Shown in pieces: positions 52,645-62,182 of a DNA stretch of 64,000 nucleotides; within the stretch, counting starts at the first letter, position 1, and each line of letters starts with the position of its first letter. The position numbers and the translations under genes were made by a program. The DNA comes from Peribacillus sp. FSL P2-0133 (GTDB lineage: Bacteria > Bacillota > Bacilli > Bacillales > DSM-1321). Location of the stretch: positions 5,144,001 through 5,208,000 of the forward strand of contig NZ_CP150254.1 in assembly GCF_037975445.1 (NCBI RefSeq), in the 5' to 3' direction. The notes under the pieces were generated by a model. The model was not told where the DNA came from and did not search any database. It saw nothing but the letters and a program-made list of their open reading frames with translations.

Positions 52645-53085
52645 TTAATGTCCTAAATACGCTCGCAGCATCCAAGCATGTTTGTTTAAGCTTTTCTTCA
52701 TGCCTGTCAGCATATCAGCCGTAACCGGATCTTCTTCTTCGGCAACTGCGATGATTTCCTGGAACTCTTCGGAAAGCTTCTCAAAATCACTGATGACGCT
52801 TTGAACCATATCTTCTGTATTTTCATTACCTGTCGCTTCTTCGATCGTCGTTAATTCCATGTACTCTTTAAGGGTGGCAACCGGTTTTTCACCAATGGCC
52901 AATAACCTTTCAGCCAATTCATCATAGTTGGATGTCACTTCTTTATATAACTCTTCCAATTTTTGGTGAAGTTCAAAGAAGTGCGGTCCATTCACGAACC
53001 AGTGGTAATTATGGATTTTCGTATAAAGAACACTGAAGTTTGCAATTTCCTTATTCACTAAAGTTCCTAATTTTTTCTGAGCCAT
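52645..53085 (-). CDS. dps: Dps-family DNA-protection miniferritin
   Basis: A 146-aa ferritin-like protein. Ferroxidase residues are in NYHWFVNGPHFFELH, then YDELAERLLAIGEKP, the DPS signature. It oxidises iron with hydrogen peroxide and coats DNA under stress. ATG 53085 follows GGAGG. A SigB promoter lies upstream, as for B. subtilis dps. Confidence 0.95.
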   Translation of the reverse strand: MAQKKLGTLVNKEIANFSVLYTKIHNYHWFVNGPHFFELHQKLEELYKEVTSNYDELAERLLAIGEKPVATLKEYMELTTIEEATGNENTEDMVQSVISDFEKLSEEFQEIIAVAEEEDPVTADMLTGMKKSLNKHAWMLRAYLGH

Positions 53086-53121
53086 AAATATCTACCTCCG
53101 TAAGTTGGTTATACCTTTATA

Positions 53122-53146
53122 ATTCCCTCTATTCCAAAATTGAAAC
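53122..53146 (-). promoter_or_regulatory. SigB promoter of dps
   Basis: On the minus strand GTTTCA (53146-53141) and GGGAAT (53127-53122) are 13 nt apart. This is near the SigB consensus GTTTAA-N12-14-GGGTAT. Confidence 0.75.
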
Positions 53147-53209
53147 ATTTTCTAATTATGTTCTTATGCTAAAATGAATCTAAATTGTGAACGATAGGAG
53201 CTGTGATGT

Positions 53210-53365
53210 ATGATTACGGTTTTAGTCATATCCATTATTGTGATTCTGATTGTATTGGCCTTATCGGTCCTAACAATCGGAAAGGGTTACAGCTACAAGC
53301 ATACAGTGGACCCCATCGATCCTTTGCCTGAGGATGAAGGAAAAAAAGAAGAACCCGAAAAATGA
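53210..53365 (+). CDS. ytzI: Small membrane protein YtzI
   Basis: A 51-aa protein with one transmembrane segment (VLVISIIVILIVLALSVL), followed by GKGYSYKHTVDP and an acidic-basic tail. It matches B. subtilis YtzI, located beside luxS there too. AGGAG is 9 nt before ATG 53210. Function unknown. Confidence 0.8.
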   Translation: MITVLVISIIVILIVLALSVLTIGKGYSYKHTVDPIDPLPEDEGKKEEPEK

Positions 53366-53366
53366 A

Positions 53367-53403
53367 AAAAGTTCCTGTCACAAATATGACAGGAACTTTT
53401 TTA
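53367..53403. terminator. Bidirectional terminator between ytzI and luxS
   Basis: AAGTTCCTGTCA and TGACAGGAACTT form a 12-bp perfect stem with A and T runs on both sides. Confidence 0.95.
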
Positions 53404-53877
53404 TTAACCGAAAACTTTATGAAGATCTGCTTTATCTTGTGCAAGCCAGAAATTCATTAATTTCTTAGCCCCTTCAAGATCATGCAATTTTGCTTGGCCG
53501 CATTGTTTTTCGTTTGCAGCTGGAATTTCGGTAATTGTAACAGCATCCTTGAATGTATCTTCAAGAACATCGATGATTTCCGTCACTGTCGGCTCACCGC
53601 TGACAACAAGGTAATATCCTGTTTGACATCCCATTGGCGAAATATCGATTATATCAAAATGATCGTAGCGCTCGGAATGCTTACGGATATTGAATGCAAG
53701 CAAGTGTTCCAGGGTATGGATCGTATCCGGCTTCATCGCTTGTTTATTCGGCTGGCAAAAACGGATATCAAATTTATTAACAACACCGTCTGTTCCTACC
53801 TTATGGACACCGCAATGTCTAACATATGGGGCTTTAACAGCATTATGATCTAATTCAAAGCTTTCAACTGAAGGCAT
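53404..53877 (-). CDS. luxS: S-ribosylhomocysteine lyase (AI-2 synthase)
   Basis: A 157-aa metalloenzyme splitting S-ribosylhomocysteine into homocysteine and the autoinducer-2 precursor DPD. Metal ligands His54, His58 (HTLEH) and Cys126, and the catalytic Glu57, are all present. AAGGAG lies before ATG 53877. It belongs to the SAM recycling route with metK. Confidence 0.98.
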   Translation of the reverse strand: MPSVESFELDHNAVKAPYVRHCGVHKVGTDGVVNKFDIRFCQPNKQAMKPDTIHTLEHLLAFNIRKHSERYDHFDIIDISPMGCQTGYYLVVSGEPTVTEIIDVLEDTFKDAVTITEIPAANEKQCGQAKLHDLEGAKKLMNFWLAQDKADLHKVFG

Positions 53878-54068
53878 TTAATTCACTCCTTAATTGTATG
53901 TCATCTCTATTTTACCTTGAATAACAATATATTTCATCCTTTAAAATTAATTCTTATTATATCAATCGGAATACCTATATACTTATTCCTTTTTTACCCT
54001 TATTGGAAATTTAGAAAATATGCTATAATGAAGGGTAGCGAATTTACTCGAAAAGAGATGAAAGCATT

Positions 54069-54308
54069 GTGTTGAAAAAAATATTAATGGGAATCATCCG
54101 TTTTTACCAAGTTGCTATTTCTCCATTAAAACCGCCTACCTGCCGTTTTTACCCAACTTGTTCCCATTATGGTTTGGAAGCGATCAATCGGTTCGGACCG
54201 ATAAAAGGAAGCTGGTTAGCACTCATCCGGATTCTTAAATGTCATCCGTTTCATCCAGGGGGCATTGACCTTGTTCCTGAAAAAAAAGAAAAAAGTGAGG
54301 ACCAATAG
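54069..54308 (+). CDS. ytjA: Membrane protein insertion efficiency factor YidD (YtjA)
   Basis: A 79-aa YidD protein. [20 protein letters not shown] with the three conserved cysteines ([12 protein letters not shown] ... [10 protein letters not shown]) is the complete family signature. It assists YidC-dependent membrane insertion. GTG 54069 and TTG 54072 are both possible starts. Same position downstream of luxS as in B. subtilis. Confidence 0.93.
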   Translation: MLKKILMGIIRFYQVAISPLKPPTCRFYPTCSHYGLEAINRFGPIKGSWLALIRILKCHPFHPGGIDLVPEKKEKSEDQ

Positions 54309-54355
54309 AAAAAAACCTTGCTTTCTTTTGCAATCTTTTGTATCATACAGAAGTC

Positions 54356-54412
54356 AAATCGTAATCATTTCGTTTTTACCACATAACATTCAAATCGTAA
54401 TCAATACGAATT
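54356..54412 (+). promoter_or_regulatory. Two Zur boxes upstream of the zinc-binding lipoprotein
   Basis: AAATCGTAAT starts both 54356-54376 and 54392-54412, each continuing with a half like CATTTCG or CAATACGA. That agrees with the B. subtilis Zur consensus AAATCGTAAT-N-ATTACGATTT, the first half perfectly in both. The spacing between box starts is 36 nt. Zinc repression is expected. Confidence 0.88.
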
Positions 54413-54429
54413 ATAAAGGAGCATTTCAT

Positions 54430-55374
54430 ATGAAAATCCGAGCATTGCTCTCACTTTTCCTTGTTACTGCGGTATTTCTGTCAGCCTGCGGTAACTCAAA
54501 GGGAGAATCGAGTAAAGAAGAAACCAAGGATGCCTTAAATATATATACGACGGTTTACCCTTTACAGTACTTCACGGAGGCCATTGGCGGGGAGTACGTA
54601 AATGTCGAAACGGTTTATCCTCCCGGAACGGATGAACACTCATTCGAACCCTCTCAAAAAGATATTGTAAAAATGGCTGAGTCAGACCTATTTTTCTATA
54701 TTGGCTATAATCTAGAAGGCTTTGTAACCAAGGCTGAACCAATTCTAAGCAAAGAAGGCGTCAGTACGATTGCGGTGGGCGAAACGGTTCATCTTGATGA
54801 GCATGCACACGAAGAGGAACATGCACATGAAGAAGACGGTCATGACCATGGGGGCGTTAATCCGCATTTGTGGTTAGATCCCATCTATTCCATTGACATG
54901 GCTAAAACCATCAAGGACGAATTAACGAAAAAAATGCCGGAGCAGGAAGAATATTTCAACAATCATTTCAACGAGCTTTCCGAAAAGCTTGAGGCACTTG
55001 ATGAAAAATTCGCGACGACGATCGAGTCGGGCCGTACCAATAAGATCATCGTTTCCCATTCTGCATATGGTTATTGGGAGGAACGCTATGGATTGGAACA
55101 AATTGGCGTCACAGGACTAACATCTTCAAACGAACCTTCTCAAAAGGAACTGGGGAAAATCGTAACCATGGCTAAAGAAGAAGACTTGAACTACGTCATC
55201 TTTGAGCAAAATATCAGTTCTAAACTAACCGAGATCATCCAAAAGGAAATGGGAGCGAAATCACTTGAGCTCCATAACCTTTCCGTGTTGACGGATAAAG
55301 ATATCAAAGCCGGTGAAGATTACTTCAGTTTAATGGAAAAGAATGTTAAGACACTTCAAACTGCATTGCAATAG
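54430..55374 (+). CDS. znuA: Zinc ABC transporter substrate-binding lipoprotein (ZnuA/AdcA-like)
   Basis: A 314-aa cluster 9 metal-binding protein. The lipobox is LSAC with Cys20. A His/Glu-rich loop (EHAHEEEHAHEEDGHDHGG, about residues 121-142) captures zinc, and GTDEHSFEP, NPHLWLDP and SHSAYGYW provide ligand His residues. AAAGGAG lies before ATG 54430. No permease or ATPase gene is adjacent, so partners are encoded elsewhere. Confidence 0.93.
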   Translation: MKIRALLSLFLVTAVFLSACGNSKGESSKEETKDALNIYTTVYPLQYFTEAIGGEYVNVETVYPPGTDEHSFEPSQKDIVKMAESDLFFYIGYNLEGFVTKAEPILSKEGVSTIAVGETVHLDEHAHEEEHAHEEDGHDHGGVNPHLWLDPIYSIDMAKTIKDELTKKMPEQEEYFNNHFNELSEKLEALDEKFATTIESGRTNKIIVSHSAYGYWEERYGLEQIGVTGLTSSNEPSQKELGKIVTMAKEEDLNYVIFEQNISSKLTEIIQKEMGAKSLELHNLSVLTDKDIKAGEDYFSLMEKNVKTLQTALQ

Positions 55375-55375
55375 G

Positions 55376-55410
55376 AAAAAAAGCGGGCCCATTGGGTCCG
55401 CTCTTTTTTT
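55376..55410 (+). terminator. Terminator of the zinc-binding lipoprotein gene
   Basis: AGCGGGCCC and GGGTCCGCT (one mismatch) surround a 3-nt loop, followed by T7. Confidence 0.88.
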
Positions 55411-55437
55411 GTCCCCGCTATTTAATGAGTGTTTTCG

Positions 55438-56502
55438 TTATTCCTTTAAATGCTTTTCACGGATCTTTTCCATCTTCGTCATCAATTCGGTTCCAATCGT
55501 TGATTCGAATTCCGGATAGATGACGGTCATCTCATCCATCCATTCTTTCTTTTCTTCATCTGACAGTTTATAGATGTCGATATTCGATTTTTGCTGGATT
55601 TCCTTAAGCTGTTCCTGATTCAATTCATTTGATTTGATCCATAGCCATTTCGTTGTATCATCCATCGCCCGTTGGATTTGCTGTTGAATGTCCAACGGGA
55701 GTTTGTTCCAAAACGGCTTGTTTATCATGACGACATACCCTAAATAGCCATGATCACTGATCGTTAAATATTTTTGCACCTCATATAATTTCTTGGAATA
55801 GATATTCGAAATCGTGTTTTCCTGGCTGTCCGTTTCATTGATTTCAAGGCTTTTAAACGTTTCATTAAACTCCAGCTCAGAAGTTGTCGCCCCAAAATGA
55901 TTGAATTGGCTTTCCAGGACTGCACTTGGCATGATTCTAAAATTCTTTCCTGCAAAATCACTTGGATGCCGTATCGGTTTACTGCTTGTAATCTGTTTAT
56001 AGTTATTCGACCAAAATGCGAGTCCTTCGATATCGATGGTGTTCAGCTGCTTAAGCAGCTCTTCCCCCACTTCCCCATTCAATGCTTCCTGCAACGCAGC
56101 GTCCGTCGGAAAGACGTAAGGAAGGTCCAATAGCATCCATTTCTTTGATATGCTCGTAATTTTAGATGTAGTTGGAGCAATCATCTGCACCTTGTTTTCT
56201 TGTAATGCTTCGATTTCTTCATGATCACTATATAATGACTGATTAGGATAAACTTCAATCTTGACCCGATGGTCTGTATATTCATCGACAAGTTGGGCAA
56301 ACCGGTTCGCAGCTAGCCCTTTAGGTGTATTTTCGGCAACGACATGACTGAACTTAATCACGATTTGATCCTTCATCCCGATCTGCTCCTCATCCTTCGG
56401 CAAATTGAAACCGAAGCTTGTAAAGAACGATTGAAACGATATATACACTGCTATCAACAGCCCCAGGCCAATTAATAATAAGTACCCCCATAATGCACGC
56501 AT
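55438..56502 (-). CDS. dctB: C4-dicarboxylate-binding protein DctB (TRAP-type SBP)
   Basis: A 354-aa DctP-family binding protein with an N-terminal hydrophobic anchor (LWGYLLLIGLGLLIAVYISF) and the mature start IKFSHVVAENTPKG. In B. subtilis DctB is not a transporter part but a co-sensor that works with the kinase DctS. Its position divergent to dctS supports that role. GAGGAG lies before ATG 56502. Confidence 0.9.
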   Translation of the reverse strand: MRALWGYLLLIGLGLLIAVYISFQSFFTSFGFNLPKDEEQIGMKDQIVIKFSHVVAENTPKGLAANRFAQLVDEYTDHRVKIEVYPNQSLYSDHEEIEALQENKVQMIAPTTSKITSISKKWMLLDLPYVFPTDAALQEALNGEVGEELLKQLNTIDIEGLAFWSNNYKQITSSKPIRHPSDFAGKNFRIMPSAVLESQFNHFGATTSELEFNETFKSLEINETDSQENTISNIYSKKLYEVQKYLTISDHGYLGYVVMINKPFWNKLPLDIQQQIQRAMDDTTKWLWIKSNELNQEQLKEIQQKSNIDIYKLSDEEKKEWMDEMTVIYPEFESTIGTELMTKMEKIREKHLKE

Positions 56503-56642
56503 ACCGACAACTCCTCACCGCTCACTTCACATTATCACTATTCTATCACAGCTTTTTACTGTCGTAATACAATGCGCGAAAAATAGCGAAAAGTGATAGA
56601 AATTCTGTTACTATAAAGTATAGAAGTAATGGAGGAAAAACA

Positions 56643-58253
56643 ATGGATAAATCCTTTCATATGCCCATTCAAATTAAAATCACCCTGCTATCATTCGTAA
56701 TCGTCGCTTTTTCGATACTAATAGGCGGGATTTTTATATTCGGAAACATCGTTTCGGTCAGGGAAGATGAAATCGGCAAACGATCCATGATCACTGCCCA
56801 TACCATTGCCGAGCTCCCTGAAGTACAAAAATTGGTCCGTGAGCCCGAAGGATGGACGCAGCTCAATCCGATTATTGAAAACTTAAGGAAAATCCATCAA
56901 GCAGATTATATAGTTGTGCTTAACAATCAGCATATACGTTATTCCCATCCGGTGTTCAGCCAATTGGGGACCCCTTCGGAAAGCAGTGATGAAAGCGCTG
57001 CGTTCGCTGAGCACGAGTATCTTTCAAAGGCGGCTGGCGAACTTGGCATTTCCGTTCGCGCCTTTGTCCCGATCCTTGATAAAGATAGAGAGCAAATCGG
57101 CGTCGTTCTTGTAGGGAATATCTTGCCTACGATACCGGAGTTAATCAAGGATCTGAAAGGCGAAATCGCGATCATCCTGGTCCTTACACTTCTATTCGGG
57201 GTATGCGGCTCATGGCTCATGGCAAAAAGGATAAAAAAAGAGACCTTCCAACTTGAACCACATGAAATTTCAAGGATGTTGGTTGAAAGGACAGCCGCAT
57301 TCAATGCGATGCATGAAGGGGTCATCGCCATAGATAATAATGAAACAATCACGATTTTCAATGAAAAGGCTAAGCAAATATTCAATATCAACGGTGAAGT
57401 CATAGGCAAGAATATCAATGATATTATACATGATACCCGTCTCCCGGAAGTGCTCGACCGGACATCTCCCATCTTCAATCAGGAAATCTCCGTTCAAAAC
57501 AGGAATATTGTAAGCAACCGGGTACCGATAAAGATTGTGGATAAAACGATCGGTGCTGTGGCCATTTTCCAGGATCGCACCGATGTGACGAAGCTAGCTG
57601 AAGAGTTGACTAGTGTCAAAGCATTCGTTGAAGCCCTGCGTGTTCAAAACCATGAACATATGAACAAACTTCATACGATAGCCGGATTAATCCAGCTAGG
57701 TAATCTTGACGAAGCGCTGCATTACATTTTTCAAATCACGGAAGAACAAGAGGAATTGACCAGGTTTTTAACGAAGCACATTCACGATGATAATTTAGTG
57801 GGGCTGATATTAAGCAAGATCTCATTGGGACGGGAACTCGGAATTGAGCTCATCATGGACAAGCACACGAAATTGGACCGCTTCCCCGCTGATTTGGATC
57901 ATCACGATTTTGTTTTGATAATCGGAAACCTGATCGAAAACTCATTCGCAGCGTTAAAGCATTGTTCTGAGGAAACAAAACAAGTTTATTTATCAATCTA
58001 CCAGGATGAACGTCATTGTCAAATCGTGCTTGAGGATAATGGACCCGGCATTCCCGAGGACATTCATAAAGATATATTCGAGTATGGTTTTACAACAAAA
58101 GGTGCGGAAGGATCAGGAATTGGTCTTTATCTAATAGACCAAATTGTAAAAAAAGCGAACGGCGAAATGAAATTCACGACACGCCCTAACGAAGGAACAA
58201 GCTTTTTTCTTTCTTTTCCGATGCACGATATAGAGGAGAACCAAAATGACTAA
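56643..58253 (+). CDS. dctS: Dicarboxylate sensor histidine kinase DctS
   Basis: A 536-aa CitA/DcuS-type kinase. Two transmembrane segments (about 13-34 and 173-193) flank an extracellular sensing domain. A PAS domain (about 218-315) follows, then the dimerisation region RVQNHEHMNKLHTIAGL with probable phospho-His337, the N box ENSFAAL and the G box DNGPGIP. GGAGG lies 8 nt before ATG 56643. Its stop overlaps dctR. Confidence 0.93.
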   Translation: MDKSFHMPIQIKITLLSFVIVAFSILIGGIFIFGNIVSVREDEIGKRSMITAHTIAELPEVQKLVREPEGWTQLNPIIENLRKIHQADYIVVLNNQHIRYSHPVFSQLGTPSESSDESAAFAEHEYLSKAAGELGISVRAFVPILDKDREQIGVVLVGNILPTIPELIKDLKGEIAIILVLTLLFGVCGSWLMAKRIKKETFQLEPHEISRMLVERTAAFNAMHEGVIAIDNNETITIFNEKAKQIFNINGEVIGKNINDIIHDTRLPEVLDRTSPIFNQEISVQNRNIVSNRVPIKIVDKTIGAVAIFQDRTDVTKLAEELTSVKAFVEALRVQNHEHMNKLHTIAGLIQLGNLDEALHYIFQITEEQEELTRFLTKHIHDDNLVGLILSKISLGRELGIELIMDKHTKLDRFPADLDHHDFVLIIGNLIENSFAALKHCSEETKQVYLSIYQDERHCQIVLEDNGPGIPEDIHKDIFEYGFTTKGAEGSGIGLYLIDQIVKKANGEMKFTTRPNEGTSFFLSFPMHDIEENQND

Positions 58254-58941
58254 CGAAATTCGTGTACTTTTAATTGAAGACGACCCAATGGTCCAAGAGG
58301 TCAACAAACAGTTCATCGAGCGCCTGCCTGCCTTTAAAGTCGTTGATACAGCTTCAAATGGGCTTGAAGGTCTGGTAAAAATCAGGCAGTCTAATCCCGA
58401 CCTTGTCATTTTGGACATCTTCATGCCTTCTTTAAACGGGGTTGATACACTTTATCAAATCAGAAAAGAGCAAATTGATGTGGATGTCATCATCATTTCA
58501 GCGGCAAATGATCAGAAAACGATCCGAAAAATGATGCAGAACGGGGCTTTTGACTATTTAATCAAGCCATTTAAATTCGATAGGCTAAAACATACGCTGG
58601 AACAATACTTCGCTTTTCGGATGGAGGTTGAACCTGACCATCAAATTTCTCAAACCCAGCTCGACCGAATTCTCTTTCAAAATAAAACACATTCTGAAGC
58701 GAGTCCGAAATATGATGTTCCCAAAGGATTGAATGGCGCGACTCTTGAGCAGGTGACGAAATTCATAAAGACCCAGCCTGGGTCACTTTCTGCAGAAGAA
58801 GTGGCTGATGGGATTGGTATCGCCAGAGTTACAGCAAGGCGCTATCTTGAATACCTGCATGGCGAAGAAGTCCTTCAGCTTGACGTACAGTATGGCAGCA
58901 TAGGCCGCCCTGTCAATAGGTACCGGCTTAAAAAACCTTAA
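58246..58941 (+). CDS. dctR: Response regulator DctR
   Basis: A 231-aa CitB-type response regulator. The receiver has Asp57 (VILDIFMP) and the acidic pocket EDDP. The C-terminal HTH is SAEEVADGIGIARVTARRYLE. It starts 8 nt inside dctS. The B. subtilis partner activates the fumarate/succinate transporter gene dctP, but dctP is not found in this window. Confidence 0.93.
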   Translation: MTNEIRVLLIEDDPMVQEVNKQFIERLPAFKVVDTASNGLEGLVKIRQSNPDLVILDIFMPSLNGVDTLYQIRKEQIDVDVIIISAANDQKTIRKMMQNGAFDYLIKPFKFDRLKHTLEQYFAFRMEVEPDHQISQTQLDRILFQNKTHSEASPKYDVPKGLNGATLEQVTKFIKTQPGSLSAEEVADGIGIARVTARRYLEYLHGEEVLQLDVQYGSIGRPVNRYRLKKP

Positions 58942-58948
58942 AACGCAT

Positions 58949-58977
58949 GGGGACCGGCTCGGAACGGTTCCCTTTTT
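58949..58977 (+). terminator. dctSR terminator
   Basis: GGGGACCG pairs with CGGTTCCC through one G-U pair, followed by T5. Confidence 0.82.
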
Positions 58978-58988
58978 ACTTTCATTCT

Positions 58989-59135
58989 TTACGCACCTGT
59001 CTTCCGGTCATAGAGGCCCCACTTTCTCTTCAAAAGAAACAGCTCGCACTCCTGCAAAGCCGTCACTTCTTTTATGACATAGTCAGGCATGCCTCTTCTC
59101 AGTAGAATTTCCGCAATTAGGTACGGTTTTTTCAT
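58989..59135 (-). CDS. Hypothetical 48-aa protein
   Basis: ATG 59135 is preceded by GGAGGGGAGAG and codes a basic protein starting MKKPYLIAEILLRRGMPDYV and ending WGLYDRKTGA. No motif or membrane segment. The good SD supports it, but I do not recognise it. Confidence 0.55.
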   Translation of the reverse strand: MKKPYLIAEILLRRGMPDYVIKEVTALQECELFLLKRKWGLYDRKTGA

Positions 59136-59517
59136 ACACTCTCCCCTCCCTTTCCCTTGGTTGCCATTCATTTAATTCCATTATACAAAATAATCCAATA
59201 AAGAAAAAATAGACAAAACCCCATTTTCCGAAAAAAAATATGGTTTATCCGGCCATTTAAATGAATTTTCTAAAATCTTTAGGGTTGCGACCGCTGCCTG
59301 CCTCGCCACAAGCATCCAGCAGAGCCAAGGCTAGCCGGAATGCCAATCGAAACCTCAAACTGATATTTGTTATTTATCTATTAAAATCATTTACCAAAAG
59401 GGTGGGATTCCTGTCCAAAAAATACTAAATGGGTGAGTTACATAGACCGTGGGAGGTAAAAAGGAGGATTATCAATATTTGATCAAAAGAGGCGGTAATG
59501 CACCTCTTTTGATGTTT
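59136..59517. other. Intergenic with a GC-rich island, no firm gene
   Basis: Mostly A/T-rich, with a GC-rich island at about 59281-59345 (GACCGCTGCCTGCCTCGCC and CAGAGCCAAGGCTAGCC) that could be a decayed extragenic repeat. A hairpin CAAAAGAGG/CCTCTTTTG at 59484-59511 is the likely end of the men operon on the minus strand. Confidence 0.5.
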
Positions 59518-60621
59518 TCACTTGTACAGTTTACTATATGTAGTCAATTCCTTTAACCGCTTTTCATTGATGGCAAAACCGATTCCAGCTTTATCGGGAA
59601 CTTGGATCATGCCATTTTCAACAATGACTTCGGGATCGATTATATCCTCTTCCCAATAACGAGATGAAGATGATATATCACCGGGAATCGTGAACCCTTT
59701 TAATGTGGCAAGTGCGATATTATGTGCACGTGATATGCCAAATTCAATCATACCGCCGCACCAAACGGGTACACCATTACCCAGGCATAGATCATGGATT
59801 CTTACAGCTTCCATCCAGCCGCCGACTTTAGCCATCTTAATGTTGATCACCCCACAGCTCTGGAGCGACAGCGCACTTTTGGCATCATGAAATGAATTTA
59901 TGCTTTCATCAAGGCAAATGGGTGTCTGCAGCTGTCTCTGCAAATATGAATGTTCCACGATGTCGTCATGTCCCAGCGGCTGCTCAATCATCATCAGCTT
60001 AAACACATCAAGCTTCTGAAGATGTGGGATGTCATCAAGACTGTACGCTGAATTGGCATCTGCCATTAACGGGATATCAGGATAGGCCCGACGTATTTCC
60101 CCTAAAAACTCAAGATCATTTTCTGGATTGATTTTTATTTTATAACGCTGATAACCAGATCCGGAAAAATCCTCGATTTGAAGAATCGCGTCTTCTATAT
60201 CATTGGATGCAACGACTACACCAGCGGCCACTTCACTTCGTTCGCCGCCAAACAGCCGTCCGAGGTAGACTCCCTTCTGCTTCGCATATAAATCAAGGAT
60301 TGCCTGCTCTAAAGCTGACTTCGCCATCGCATTCCGTCTGATTCCGCTCCATAGGTTCGGCAGCTCATCAGGATGCATGATCTGACTGGCCAATGTCAGC
60401 GGGATTAAGAAGTCATCCAACATATGAAAGCATGTCTTGATCGTTTCCTCGGTATACCAAGGACTTGTAAAAGGGACAGCTTCTCCGTATCCAATCAATC
60501 CGTCTTCATCCATGGCTTCGACAATTATCACTTCCCGATCGCTTACCGTTTCGAGATGCGTCTTGAATGACCGCTTTAAAGGCGTCTTAATGAGCTTAAG
60601 GGAAATGGAGGATAACTTCAT
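59518..60621 (-). CDS. menC: o-Succinylbenzoate synthase
   Basis: A 367-aa enolase-superfamily enzyme dehydrating SHCHC to o-succinylbenzoate in menaquinone synthesis. The KxK base motif is YKIKINP, metal ligands follow in MADANSAY, IEQPL and CLDES, and the second Lys is in NIKMAKVGG. ATG 60621 overlaps the menE stop as ATGA; GGGGG is 7 nt upstream. Another ATG two codons earlier is too near the SD. Confidence 0.95.
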   Translation of the reverse strand: MKLSSISLKLIKTPLKRSFKTHLETVSDREVIIVEAMDEDGLIGYGEAVPFTSPWYTEETIKTCFHMLDDFLIPLTLASQIMHPDELPNLWSGIRRNAMAKSALEQAILDLYAKQKGVYLGRLFGGERSEVAAGVVVASNDIEDAILQIEDFSGSGYQRYKIKINPENDLEFLGEIRRAYPDIPLMADANSAYSLDDIPHLQKLDVFKLMMIEQPLGHDDIVEHSYLQRQLQTPICLDESINSFHDAKSALSLQSCGVINIKMAKVGGWMEAVRIHDLCLGNGVPVWCGGMIEFGISRAHNIALATLKGFTIPGDISSSSRYWEEDIIDPEVIVENGMIQVPDKAGIGFAINEKRLKELTTYSKLYK

Positions 60622-62096
60622 TGCCATTCCCCCATTTCCTTCTTCAGTTCCCGTCTCAAAAGCTTGCTTGCGCCATTCCGGGGAAGCTCCTTACAAAAAA
60701 TCACGTTCCGGGGAATTTTATAAGATGCCAAATATCCCCTGCAATATTCCAGCAGTTCGCTTTCATCAAGCTCTGTACCTTGATGCAAGACGACAAAAGC
60801 AAGTGGGACCTGTCCCCATTTTTCATCGTCAGTCCCCGTCACTCCCGCTTCGAAAACATCAGGGTGCTTACTAAGGACATTTTCAATCTCGGCCGGGTAG
60901 ACATTTTCACCGCCGGAAATGATTAAATCCGAGCGTCGGTCAAGCACATATAAAAAGCCTTCCTTATCGAGATAACCAAGGTCCCCAGTATAAAGCCATC
61001 CATCGGTGATGGCCTGCTGTGTAGCGTCCAACCGATTAAAATAGCCTTTCGTCACATTCGGACCTGAAACCACGATTTCGCCCACTGCACCCGGTTCACA
61101 CATAGTTCCGTCTTTCTCTATCCGTAACTGCGAAGGAAACAAAGGTTTTCCCGCCGAGCCGATTTTTGTCATGCTATACTCCGGTGCCAGTGTCACAATC
61201 TGTGAAGACGTTTCGGTCATCCCATATGATTGATAGACGGGAATCCCTTTCTCCTTACATACCTCAAGTAAATGGACGGGTGCAGGGCCGCCGCCCAACA
61301 GGAAACAGCGAAAGGTTTCCGGATAGCTTGTTCCCTTCATATCCTGCACCATCCTATTCAGCATCGCCGTCACGACCGAAATGATCGTCACGCCATTTTC
61401 CTGGATGCTCCGGTTTGCCTCCCGTTCATCGAAACGTTCTGCCAAAACGACTTTCATGCCATAAATCACATTCTTCATCAGGATGGATAAACCGCTAATA
61501 TGAAAGATGGGAACCGCACAATACCACGAATCCTCCTCATGCAATCCAAGGTTCAGAACAGACCCGACGGCACTCCACCAATGGTTGCCGAATGTTTGGA
61601 TCACCCCTTTGGGATTTCCTGTCGTACCTGATGTATACATGATCGTCGCGGTATCCTCAAGGTAAAACTCTTGAAGTATCTCAGCAGTGCCATCCGGCAA
61701 TTCTTCCATTAAATGAAGGTTCAATTCGGGGAGAATCTCACCAATATCAGAGAGTTTGCCGGAGAAGGTGCCTTCTGAAACCAAAAAGGCAGTTTCACTA
61801 TCCCCGATCTGCCAGGACAGCTCTTTTGCCGTTAGCTTATTATTCAGCATCACAATCTTCACACCGAGATAAAGTAGTGCATGGATAACGACAACACTAT
61901 CAATATGGTTACGGAGCAAAACCGCACATGAATCGCCAGCGCCCAAACCAATGCTTGCCAGCTTACCAGCCATTTTCTCCGATAATGTATGCAGTTCAAG
62001 AAAGCTATACGTATGACCTTCAAACTCAATTGCCGGGCGATCCGGTGAAAGATGCGCCCGATTTTTCAGCCAGTTCGGCAACTTTTCTTCTGCCAT
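60618..62096 (-). CDS. menE: o-Succinylbenzoate-CoA ligase
   Basis: A 492-aa ANL-family ligase activating o-succinylbenzoate to its CoA ester. The P-loop is MYTSGTTGNPKGV, then YGMTETSSQ, the hinge TGDLGYLDKEGFLYVLDRRSD and a C-terminal catalytic Lys in NGASKLLRR. ATG 62096 has AGAGGG upstream. It is 86 nt after menB with a hairpin between. Confidence 0.96.
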   Translation of the reverse strand: MAEEKLPNWLKNRAHLSPDRPAIEFEGHTYSFLELHTLSEKMAGKLASIGLGAGDSCAVLLRNHIDSVVVIHALLYLGVKIVMLNNKLTAKELSWQIGDSETAFLVSEGTFSGKLSDIGEILPELNLHLMEELPDGTAEILQEFYLEDTATIMYTSGTTGNPKGVIQTFGNHWWSAVGSVLNLGLHEEDSWYCAVPIFHISGLSILMKNVIYGMKVVLAERFDEREANRSIQENGVTIISVVTAMLNRMVQDMKGTSYPETFRCFLLGGGPAPVHLLEVCKEKGIPVYQSYGMTETSSQIVTLAPEYSMTKIGSAGKPLFPSQLRIEKDGTMCEPGAVGEIVVSGPNVTKGYFNRLDATQQAITDGWLYTGDLGYLDKEGFLYVLDRRSDLIISGGENVYPAEIENVLSKHPDVFEAGVTGTDDEKWGQVPLAFVVLHQGTELDESELLEYCRGYLASYKIPRNVIFCKELPRNGASKLLRRELKKEMGEWQ

Positions 62097-62125
62097 TGCT
62101 GCTTACCCTCTTCCATTTTGATATA

Positions 62126-62158
62126 GAAAACAGCCCGGCGATTTTCCGCCAAGCTGTC
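62126..62158 (-). terminator. Hairpin with T-rich tail between menB and menE
   Basis: On the minus strand ACAGC..GGCG pairs with CGCC..GCTGT with a two-base internal mismatch, then TTTTC. It may lower menE-menC transcription relative to menB. Confidence 0.65.
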
Positions 62159-62182
62159 AGTCTCATCGATTCACGCGTTTCA

